Source: Whitmania pigra
Lineage: Eukaryota; Annelida; Clitellata; Hirudinida; Haemopidae
Direction of reading: 5' to 3'
Length of the DNA stretch: 64,000 nt
NCBI GenBank assembly: GCA_021613335.1
Contig: JAJTWR010000090.1
Span: forward strand, 1,614,501-1,678,500
Shown here: positions 11,240 to 22,214 of the stretch, piece by piece
Layout: every line of letters begins with the position of its first letter
How positions within the stretch are numbered: position 1 is the first letter of the stretch
Made by a program: the position numbers and the translations under genes
Notes under the pieces: generated by a model
What the model was told of the DNA's origin: nothing
The model's input: only the letters and a program-made list of their open reading frames with translations
The model's database searches: none

Positions 11240-12024
11240 TATTTTGACAAGGGGCCCGCAATGATGTCCTGCCCTGGGGCCCTTGTTGGCTCTCGGCGCC
11301 CCTGAAAACAGCCCCATCAAAACGGCCCCGTCAGAATAACCCGGCGACAAAATAACTCGAGACGAAATATTCCCGTCAAAACAGCCCCGTCAAAATAGTT
11401 TTAAAATTAGTTCATTGTGGATTTGTTACATGTCCGCATGACGTGATGATAAGATGAGTCCGATAAGGTGATTCACTTTGTATGGCTCGAATATGCTGTA
11501 CGTCAACCCATAAGATAGATTAAATTCTAATTCCAAATCAAACCCTTCATGATACACATTTCAACCGGAACTCGGGGAAGGATCACAAGGAATTAAAATG
11601 ATCAAAGGAACCTTCGTGACTTAAGGAGTGTCTGGTAAATTTTCTTTGTGCAGATTCACATGTTGCTCGTTCACATTGTCAATCGATAATTTATATTAAA
11701 TACCAATTTTGAAAAGGAAGTAGCCAGAATCCTAATAATATTTTAGACGATAAATCTTCCACTTAATGAGATTCCCTTATACCAATAAAACTCAAAACGG
11801 TCATAAAAGCATTAAAACTACTAACTTTGGAATAACTTTAAATTTGGAATATGTATTCAACTCAAAATTTTTTTTTTAAAATACATTGACAGGGATGTTT
11901 TCGTTATGGGCTATTTTGTCGCCGGGCTAAATTGACGGGGCTGTTTTTTCGGGGCTGTTATTTCGGGGCTATTTTGTTTTGGGCTATTTTGACGGGGCTG
12001 TTATGTCTGGTCACCGTTAAACTA

Positions 12025-12356
12025 ATCTACACATCGTATTATTATAATATCTATAAATATTTCAAGTTTTAAAAGTTTAAAGTTACAAGAAATCCGTTGA
12101 TTTCCAATGAATTTACTAGAAATCCTTAAAACTGAATCGTTGTGATAGGCTCGCATTGCCTGCCACCCATTGTTCTCAGACATGTATTATAACTAGGCAA
12201 ATGCAATCTTGCAATGCAAATCTTGAATGAGGAAGTATCACATTCAGCAGAACTTGATTTAGATTCGTTTGCAGAATTTCAACAGAACATCACACGTTGC
12301 TGCATCCTTGAAAGTTAACATTACTACTACGTTTTTGTTAGCACTTCAAGTTCGAG
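12025..12356. other. 5' flank of gene B
   Basis: This is 330 bases between the outer transposon's right duplication and the gene B start codon. No coding sequence or clear core promoter motif was seen; any transcription start of gene B probably lies here. Confidence 0.4.
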
Positions 12357-15300
12357 ATGGAGACAGTTCACCTTATTGGAGCATTTACTGCCTTCCTATG
12401 CTTCCATCTTGTCATGCCTCAAAGTATTTATGATCTTTGCTTTGTTTGTGATTTTGAATTAGTTGTTGATAAGTGATTATAACAGTTGAATATTTATTTT
12501 TTGAATACTTATTCATTTAATGTTTAACATGTGTTGCAATGTTTCAATTAAAATTAAATAATTAAAAGTTAGCAATATTGTTCATTTTGATAAAATATCG
12601 TATCTCATCATATCTAAATTAAATTAACAAATTTTTAAAATTCGTTAGTTAATTCTCAGTTATTGTTAAATTAATGAAATAATTATTCAGCATTCAGAGA
12701 GCCATCGCATGCACATTGTCCTGTTCCTATGATATTTAAGATATTAAATTATGTAATTATTAAATTACGATATTAAGAGCATTATACCTCCTAATGTGTT
12801 TACAGGTCTTACATGTTTTCTGTCAGAGAATCTCTGATAATTCACGATTTTTCCCCAAATATTTTTCAGAACTAAAATTGTCATAGACAAAATGAGTTGT
12901 CTGGTCGTATTTCTAAGTTTTATAAAAATATTGTATTCCAATTTTTGTATTGTATTTTTTAGAAATTTGTAACACAACGTGGAAAAAATATCAAAACTAC
13001 AATTTTCGCAACGCTTCAAAGACAAATGACAATTCAACCACGCCGAGATGCTTGGACGATTGTAAAAGTATGTTCTGCATTCTTTGTTTAATTTGTTAAT
13101 TAATTAAATTAATTTTTTATTACTTTTAAAATACATCATTGATGCACTTTTAATGACTTTCTATGAATTCTAATAAAGATGAATTAACATTTATAAATTT
13201 TCCTAACCATTATTCTTAACCTAACCAGTTTTTGATCAACCATTATATTACACTATTATGATAATATTACTAACATTGTAATATTACTTTTGCCATTCAC
13301 ACTACAGGATATCATTTTCATGTCCTATGTACTGAATATATTTATTATATCTATTAGAAAATAGATAAGCATCAAAATATCCCAACGAAATCTAAACTCA
13401 TAAAATAATTCAGCCATCACAGTTATAATTTCAGCCACAGTTAACGAAGCTTAATTTATTTTTATTTTTTTTATAAACCTTGATTGTCAGACGACCTTGC
13501 ATGTCTGGCTGTCGACATCAAAACAGCACCTTCGAACAACTCTTTGACCACTTGTTGGTTCCATTTGAACTCTGCTGACCTGCAGACGTCCTATACCTTT
13601 CAAGGTGTTGACTCTTACATCAAGACAACAGATTGTACAGGTCTGCAATGTTTTGTTCTTTGTAGTTTATTAAGTTCGTTCAGGTTTTTTGTAATTTGTG
13701 ATGTGATTCTCTCTTTTTAATTATCACCCATAACTTACAGGTTATACAAACATCAAAAGTCTCTGGGGTCTGACAGGTAAATATTTATGTTTTTATATTT
13801 TAAATCAGAATTTGTGCAAGAGTCTGAAATATTTATATGTTAGAATAATATTAATAAATCATTAACGTTATGCTATTGATATAATTAAAACATGAATAAC
13901 AAAAGCATGCTGGTTATGATAATGCGAAATCTAATAATTTTTGACAATTTATTTGGCAGGAGCCACTGGAGTTAAGGGTCCCACAGGTTGATTATATTCA
14001 AGCCTTCGAAATCATTTTTCAATCTCAAATAAAAATTGGAAAGCTTAATACACATGATAATAATTTATCGGTATATTTTGATTCAAAGATTTACATTGAA
14101 TACGTAATAAGTTAATAACTTTCTCAACAACGATTCCCTGCTACATTCCTCAGCGATGAAATAATATATTTGTTAACTATTACATTCTAGCAAGCACTAA
14201 ATCTCTTTTTCTCGTTACAATTTTGTCATGTCATATGGTTTCAAAACGGTTTTTCTACCAACTCGGAAGCTTATTCCAGTTTTTCTTTCTTTTCCATTTC
14301 CTTCCAACTTTCTTTATGTAATTGCATTGTAATTCCATTGGTAAATTGTTACATAAACTTTGGCCAAAAATTGATTAAATAACATAATTAATTATTTTCT
14401 GTCATAGGACAAATTGGACCCACGGGAGTAGGTAAGAAATATGTTGATATATAATTTTATCGGTCGATTGACGGTTAATCAATAGTTAGACAAAAAATCA
14501 TCTTTAAAAATTCAGAATGCATTATTGAGAAAATGTTTTTTATAAGTGATAAAAAAATGTTTTTATTTTACAAATTCAATTTCTGACAAATTATTCCCGA
14601 TGCCTCTTTCAAAGGTCAATATGGACAAGGCGGAATGGCTGGTAAGTTATTTTAAGTAAAATTCATAATGATATTTATGATGATATTTATAATTATATTT
14701 GTAATGATATTTGTGAGGATATTTGTAATGATATTTATAATAATATTTGTAATGATATTTATAATGATATTTGTAATGATATTTATAATAATTCATAATG
14801 ATGGGTAGATTATTTTAGGTAAAATTAAATCAAGTTATTTTCACTGGATTATTATCATAACTTATCTTGATTTAATTTATTTCTGCAACAAACTGAATCA
14901 TTTTTAATTAAATAAAATTATTAAATACATAATGTGAATAAATTGATGAAAATAATAGGATTTCCTGGTTTGCAAGGGCCAACGGGATTTACTGGCTATA
15001 CAGGTAAATAACTTCGTAAATATTTGGAATTACCAATTTGCCATTAATTCATTTACTACTAATTTTATTGCAGGAAGCACTGGCTTTACTGGCTCCATAG
15101 GCAAGTTTAAATTCATCTTCTGTTACGGATATGTTTGAGAGCATTGAATTCTGTTAATTGGGTTATCATTATATTATCAATAATACCGTAATTGTTATTA
15201 GAATATTTAAAATATCTACAATATTTCCATAATTAATTCTTAGACTGAAGAGATTTCTAAAGTTTATCGAGGATGTTTGAATAATATTTAGAATTAGAAC

Positions 15301-18300
15301 TTAGACTTTTTAACAGAAATAAATGAAAATATAAGAAAATTTACTATTCTACTATTTATTACATTTATATTATATTTATTTTGCCATTGCTATTAAAATT
15401 ATGAATATTTATTTTATCAAGTTAAATGGGTTTCAAATTATATTGAAAAGCTTAGTATTTTTATCATTTGCCATCAATCCATTCACTACTAGTTACGTTT
15501 ATTGCAGGAGACACTGGCTTTACTGGTTTCACAGGCAAGTCTAAATTAACCTTCTTGAATGGGCATTGAATTATGTTAATTGGATTGTAATTCAATTATC
15601 AAGAATACCGTAATTATTATTAAAATATTTACAATGTTTACATAATTAATGGGAGGAAATTAACAGGCTGAGGAGATTTTTTAAAGTTTATCGAGGATGT
15701 TCGAATATTTACTTAGAAATACTTAGAAATGGAACTTAGACGGTTAAACAGATATAAATGACAATATAAAAAAAGTTATATACTATTTATTATATTTATT
15801 TTGCCATTGCTATTAAAATTATTAATATTTATGTTACTAGGTTACACGGGTTTCACCGGGGTTACTGGTGTTTCAGGTAATATACGGATAACTGAATAAT
15901 TAAAAAAAAATAACAATAACAATTTTTATTATTATTATTATTATTATCATAATTGTTGTTGTTGTTATTATTATTTTTTGTGTGCAAATGTTTGGTGCGA
16001 AAATCATTAAATTCAGATTGCCTTAATGTTCATTAATACATTAATATTATTAGTTATATTTAATTATTACTAGCATCAACCAATAATGAATAAGCCGTTT
16101 TTTCTATTTCATTAGCATAATTTAAACATAATACATACCTTAATTCACTTATTTATCACTTAGGCTTTACTGGTGACACTGGAGCATCTGGAAATGTGGG
16201 ACCTGCTCTTTACGTGAAAGGCAAGCAATTGATCTGCAAGAATTGTTTATCAAATCCTAAATTACTTAAAGTAATAAATGTAATTTAGAATGTTTATAAT
16301 TATTATATTAATTATATTAATAGTTTTTGACTAATGTCTATGACATTATTGAAGAATATTATTCATGTTTTTCATTTTACATTCATCTAATTCTTTTAAT
16401 GTCTTATATAATCGACCAGAAAGGCAATTTTCAATCAATCTAATATTTCTACAGTCATTACTATCATACTTACCATTAATCAATACATTAGTATTTTATT
16501 AACGATTATTGTTTAGAATCATTTTATCTAATTTTGCATAGATTTAATTAACAATTGCCGTTATTCTTTTAACAATTCATTAATAAAAATAATCCAGCAA
16601 ACCTCTAATATTATAAGTTCATAAGTTACATTATTGTACATTGAGTTCATCTGCTTGTTAGTTCATGTTCTTATAATTCATAAAAATTAATTTAAACATC
16701 TTATTCAGAGGCCTGTGATCCATCATGGATTATCCTTAACAACACCAGATCTCCAAATGCAATTGCCGCAACCATTGACGTAGCAAGTTTGGACGACTGT
16801 TTGAACCTTTGTTTGGCAACCCCGAGTTGCGTTGCCGTTGAGTTTATGCCGTCAACTATTTCCTGTTGGGTCCACAATGTTGCCAACAATCTCAATACAA
16901 AGTTTCAATCACCAGGAACATCGCAACACGTTCTAATTCAGAGATGCATCAATCAGATTAGTAAGCTATATTACTGTTTAGTTGTTGTAACTATAATAAT
17001 TAGCTACATTTACTTAGTTTGGTTTTATTTGAATGCTTTTAAATATTAATTTACTAATAATTTTAATGATAATTAAATATAGTTTGGCTATTTTTTGGTT
17101 ATTAAAAACTTTTTAAATTTAATTTTATCTATTTTTCTTGCAGGGACAACTAACAGTGTCATGACAGGTAAATGTGATAGCAACCTAGATTTATCTTAAT
17201 GCTTGTCCAACTAATATCATTATTCAATGGAAATTAATATAAAAATGAACTATTGATATTGTTATTATTATATTATTATATTGAATATAATATTATTACT
17301 GTGTAATGATATTATATTCATAATATTATTACTGTGTAATGATATTATATTCAGAAGACAAATATTACAATTAATGTTTTTCATAGAAATATTAAATAAT
17401 ATTTTACTCCATAAATATTAATTAAAATTTTATCCTTTAAATATTGACCCTATTAGATTCTATTTTCTTACTTAAAATTTTTAAATGTCGTAATTGTGAA
17501 ATATTTAGAACATTTAAGATTTGAATCGTGTTTTTTAGTGCTTTTCTAGTTTGAAATTCAAATAATTACAACCCAATTTTAGGTCTTTGGGGAAGAAATG
17601 GTGAGTTAATTTAAATGTTACAAAATTTATATTTTCGATTTTTATATTCGAAACTTTCATCTGAGAAGTTAGCATTAACTGCTTGGAGTTTAAAATAATA
17701 AAATTCATTAAATTAAATAATTACGTGAACAGTAATTACTGTCAACTTCAAAATGTTTATTTGTTAAATGTGCATCTGTTTAATGCGTTTTTCTGTTTAA
17801 TACATTTGAATACATTTATTTGTTAAATATGTTTATCTGATTAATAAACTTAGTAACCTGTTTAATAAATTCATGTAATATTTATAAGTAAAAGCTGGTT
17901 ATTCCTTAGATGTAGCAAAAGATTTTATACAATAATATTAATTTACATGATATCCTCTCATTATGATCATCAGAGATTGTACCAATTGGCGCAACTGGGG
18001 CTGCAGGGCCTATTGGTAAAATTTGTTTTAATGTAATTTCATCATGATTATTACCTTTATCGTTATCTATAATAATGCTGACAATGATAACAATGGTAAT
18101 GATAATAATAATAAATATTACTGTTAATAGTATACCTACTTATTTAAGGATGTAATATTTTCCATAGAATATATGTGAATTCTACGTTAATTAAAATAGT
18201 ACTATTATTATTATTAATTAAATTATTAAAATTATTATTATTAATGTTATTAATATTATTAATAATAGATCAAATATTAAATTTTAATTTTCTCCAACTT

Positions 18301-20665
18301 TGTCGAATAGGAGTGGCAGGATTATCTGGAGTATCAGGTCTGCATCACTCTCCAGATTTGCTTACCTAATGAATACCAAAAATTAATTGCAGTCGTGCAC
18401 TAGCAATTAACCCTTATTATGCCGAATTCAAATCAGAATTTATCTCTGCGAATTTATTTAGGGATGTATGTATCGATCTGTATATGGATTCTACATTAAT
18501 TATCTAGGTTATCAGATAGTTGTAAGAGTGTGTGATGGAGAACGCCAAAGCATATTACTACTTGTTAATTAAATTGTTAAATGTAAACTTAAATACATTA
18601 GGATTTCCTGGGATTCCGGGAATGCCGGGAACCACAGGTAAGTTAAAAATGAGAAGTTATAATAAATTATAACATGTAACTGTAAATCAATGATTCAGAC
18701 AGGTAAATATAAAAAAGCTAGAATAATATTAAAACATTTAATTTTCTTAAATTTAATTAAATTTTCTTAGGATCGACTGGAGCAATAGGTTGGTTGTTAC
18801 AGCTTTATTATAAAATGTTGTACGTATTTCCAAGTGTTTCAAAAATTACTTTAATATATTTGCAACACCAATCTTTTAAGTTAAATTTAAACAAAGATGT
18901 TGTGGTATTAAGTGAAAGTTTCTCAATTTATAATAATGCTGACAATGATTAAAGTGATAATGATAATAATAATCAAAGTTACGATTTTATTGTTGCTATC
19001 ATAACAAAATTATTACTATTATTACTATTAATTATTTATTTATTAATTATTATATTTAAAGATGTATTATTTTTTTACAGAAAATGCATTTTACAAAAAA
19101 TTATTATTAATTTTATTAATATTATTTTAACCTTTCGAACAGGAATGACGGGATATCCTGGAGGAACAGGTTTGCATAAATCTCTGGATTTTTTACATAA
19201 TGGATATTTAATTATAATTTCTATAACATATTTGATTTTTAACTATTTAAGTTATACTCTAGTAATTAGTTCTTGTCATTTGATAAACAATAGCAAAATA
19301 TTATTTAATGGCTTCGTAAAACATGACATCAACTCCATTTTATATCCTTCACTTTTACAGGCTCAACTGGTCCAATCGGACCGCTAGGAGCTTCTGGTTA
19401 GACTGTTTTAGAATGAATACTACTTATTAATAATAATCAATAATGAGTGTAATGTTTAATTATTTTTATTGTTGTTGAAATTTAATTCTTAATGTGAAAC
19501 AAACTAGACGGTGAAATTGGAATGAAATACATAGTAATTCTAACGATTTTAACTCTTGAAGGAATTAAAGGGATTCAAGGCGGTACGGGGCAACCAGGTG
19601 AAATGGTGTACATAAGAGGTAGATGATTTATTAATAATGTCAAAACTTATATATACGTAGTAACATATATTTTGGTGATTTTTAAACTTAAGTTGAATAA
19701 AATGATTTTTCCATTTCAGAGAACTGCCAACCAAAATGGATCAAAATTGAGGGTGTCAATTCTACAGTAACTCCATCACCTGGTTATTCTGTTCCGGACC
19801 AATTGACATGCCAGAACCTTTGCTTGACGATGCCAAACTGCGTGGCCGTAGATTACAACAACATTTCTGCGTCATGTCAGGTCATTGACAACGTCACAAG
19901 ACTTGAGAAAAGGTTTGAGAGTCCTGGAGTGATGCAGCTTGTTTTGGTCTCGAAATGTCCCTTCAGCCAGAGTAAGTAGGAGATTCGTTGTGTTGTGTTT
20001 ATTCATTATTCATGAATGGTTGTTATTAGAATAATGTTAATTAAGCATTGAGCTAATTTAGGTTAACGGAGTTAACTATGTTAATTAAAATCAGTTAGTA
20101 AAATCAGTGGTGATTATGTCATGGAGTTGCAATATTGCTGAATTTGTTGAGGGTGCATAGCCGTTCATTCAGAGCTAAATTTATTTTAAATGCACAAGTG
20201 GATATAAATTAATTTGTAAATAAAAATAATACGAATTGTTTTATCTAGTGCAATTTTTTCTAAAATAAAGTTGTTAAATAATAAAACTAATTGTTATTAT
20301 ACTATATTTATTACAATTTCAATAGATAAAAATTCAACACAGAATCCAGGTTTGTTTCTAATTCCAGTTTTATCATAATATTTAAATTATTATCATAATT
20401 AAGTATTAATTTTGTTATTATGACATTAGTTAGTGCTCCGAGAGAGAAGAAATCAGATTATAGGGGCGAGAACAAACCTCTGGTCAAAGTTTGCAAAGTG
20501 TCCCCGACAAATCTGAAGCCCTGGTACTATGCCCTGGTCATGACCCCTGTGATGGCTGTCATCATCAACTTTCTGATCTTCATCACTTATATTCACATGT
20601 GTAGAAAATGTTACTTGAAACGCTGTAGTGATGATGATGATGAAGATGATGATGATGTACGATGA
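12357..20665 (+). CDS. Gene B: membrane-anchored collagen-like protein with three apple/PAN-like domains
   Basis: Twenty-five phase-1 exons give about 558 aa: 12357-12423 (signal peptide METVHLIGAFTAFLCFHLV), 12963-13067 and 13491-13640 (split apple domain, ICNTTW to TDCT), 13741-13776, 13960-13986, 14408-14431, 14615-14641, 14959-15003, 15074-15100, 15508-15534, 15841-15876, 16164-16220 (Gly-X-Y), 16709-16960 (apple domain 2), 17144-17167, 17583-17600, 17974-18015, 18311-18337, 18602-18637, 18771-18788, 19143-19169, 19361-19396, 19562-19618 (linker and Gly-X-Y), 19720-19971 (apple domain 3), 20326-20349, 20430-20665. The last exon holds a hydrophobic segment (YYALVMTPVMAVIINFLIFI), a basic stop and an acidic tail. 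A type I membrane protein with a trimeric extracellular stalk is inferred. Three introns (after 15100, 15534, 16220) use GC donors. No described family was recognised as a whole. Confidence 0.87.
14660..14803. repeat. Degenerate minisatellite in a gene B intron
   Basis: About ten imperfect copies of a 12-15 base unit close to AATGATATTTGT/ATAATGATATTT lie head to tail between exons 14615-14641 and 14959-15003. Confidence 0.7.
15018..15880 (+). repeat. Tandem duplication of a collagen exon with its introns
   Basis: Exons 15074-15100 and 15508-15534 are near copies (GSTGFTGSIG and GDTGFTGFTG) with the same upstream tract (ATTCAYTACTA...TTATTGCAG) and the same GC splice donor (GCAAGT). The following introns also match over about 300 bases (for example TTTATCGAGGATGTT and TTTTGCCATTGCTATTAAAATTAT). 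The repeat period is 434 bp. The second unit continues into exon 15841-15876, while the matching place in the first unit (about 15421-15445) is a decayed, unspliced remnant. Confidence 0.8.
17289..17355. repeat. Short direct duplication in a gene B intron
   Basis: A unit of about 35 bases (ATAATATTATTACTGTGTAA then TGATATTATATTCA) occurs twice in a row. Confidence 0.6.
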
Positions 20666-20815
20666 TGACATTGAGAAAGGCGAGCACTAGCTGGAGTCAA
20701 ATGGGACAGATTATGATAACATTCTTTTCAACAACTGATGTTTAACTTATTTCATTTTATAAACTGCTTAGACCTATTAGTACATGACCTTGAATGAAAA
20801 ATTGTTTAGGATCAG

Positions 20816-20836
20816 AATAAAGATTGTTGCAATAAA
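20816..20836 (+). terminator. Poly(A) signals of gene B
   Basis: Two AATAAA hexamers (20816-20821 and 20831-20836) lie about 150 bases past the gene B stop codon. Confidence 0.6.
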
Positions 20837-22214
20837 TTCGTTTACCAGCCGTTTGCCGTTTTCAATTGCGTCAAGTTTTGTTACGATGTTTCGAAATGAA
20901 TTAATTGGTTTTTTATTTAATTGCTATTAATTAATTGATAATTTATTTCAAACTGCAAAACCTTTTTGGGAAAGAATGCATTACTAAATAACTCCCTGAT
21001 CATTATTTCATAAAATCAAAGTTTATGGGATCATAGAGCATCATTTAAAAAAAAATTAATATTCAACTTGAGCTGAAAGCAAAGTTTTAGGAAAATCAAC
21101 AATTAAGCTTGGATGTTGATGTAAAATTCAAAGTTAATAAAAAGGGTGGTTTCTCAAATCGTAAATTTAAATTAAAAATCAGATCCCTTCAGGTCTTAAT
21201 ACATTAGAATGCTATAATAATTCGATGTAATTCTTTAAACCGATTGACTTTGTAGGGTAAAATTCATTATTCTAGGATACAGTCAGTAAGCCTTTGTGTG
21301 TCAAGCGCTACCCGTGTTTGAATGACGTGGATTTAGTTATCAAAACACTGACACGCATTCAAGAATATCGATATTTAAGACTTCTTCTGAATTCGTAATT
21401 AATCAAACAAATCGAGCACTTCTTCGTAAAGGAAAGAAAATATAGCAGTTTCTTTCTTTAAATTCCCATAAATCTGTTCTTACGTTTAAACAATCACGAC
21501 CTACGACTATTTTGAGATGACAGGTCGTAGAAATTTGTAAAAAAAAGAAACGAATTTATCTTATTTTGCATTTTGGGGAAAATACGAACTTTTTCGGAAT
21601 TGCGGAAATCTTTTACTTCTTGTAAGCTAAGAGCCAAAAATAATGTACCCTTGATTTAATGAGCAATAATACTGGATATTAATTGCAAATTGGAAAATAA
21701 TAATTAATTAATAATAATAATAATAATTACCTATAAATCTGATGCAAATATCATGCTAATAAATGTATCTCAATATAAATTAATTTGTAATTTTAAGTTA
21801 CATTTTCTAGAAATTCGATTAATGTCTTTTTCAAACCAAGATTCGATGGTAATGTCAAACAAATGCAAGACAAGCGGCAATCATGCTATTATTAACAGGA
21901 AAGCGGTGATGTCTTAAATTTAATAATTATACTATGAATACATTTTCAGTTATGTATTTAATATTCACGTATTCAGTTTTTCAGTTGCCTTTCACAACTG
22001 AGAGTCTTTGAATGGCCTTCTGGAGAAGCATTTCAGAATTTCAGTTTAAAAACAGGCAGAAGCGATAATGTCTTCGTAGTACTTCTTACCGATCGAGGCT
22101 TAACACATTGTAAAGGTATATCTAAGATAAGAACGTAGTAACTGTTAGCGTTGCAGTGACTTTTTTATCGATTAATTATAAAATTGTATTCTAAACTCGG
22201 CTTTAAATTAAGTC
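20837..22214. other. Intergenic region between genes B and C
   Basis: About 1.4 kb with no coding sequence, RNA gene or transposon end that I can support. The last few hundred bases before 22215 should contain the promoter and 5' UTR of gene C. Confidence 0.4.

Larger units (their letters stand above)
7682..11304 (+). mobile_element. hAT transposon copy 1, inserted in the outer element
   Basis: The ends are CAGTGACGCCGAGAG and, inverted on the right, CAGGGGCGCCGAGAG (13 of 15 equal). They are flanked by the 8-base direct repeat AAAACAGC at 7674-7681 and 11305-11312. An 8-base duplication and CAG-type ends are diagnostic of hAT elements. The inner sequence carries a broken transposase remnant (about 9830-10150) and has itself received two later insertions (8202-9554 and 10615-11239). 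Confidence 0.85.
7627..12015. mobile_element. Outer DNA transposon with 9-bp target-site duplication (MULE-like, non-autonomous)
   Basis: The element is bounded by a perfect 9-base direct repeat GTTAAACTA at 7618-7626 and 12016-12024. Its ends are inverted repeats built from many copies of a GC-rich unit (AACAGCCCCGTCAAAA and variants): the left end starts GGCACCGG, and the right end read in reverse starts GGTGACCAGACATAACAGCC. A 9-base duplication with long repetitive inverted ends fits Mutator-like elements, but no transposase of its own is visible, so the superfamily is inferred. Without the nested insertions the element would be about 758 bp. 11313-11930, between the unit arrays, holds no gene. 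Confidence 0.8.
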
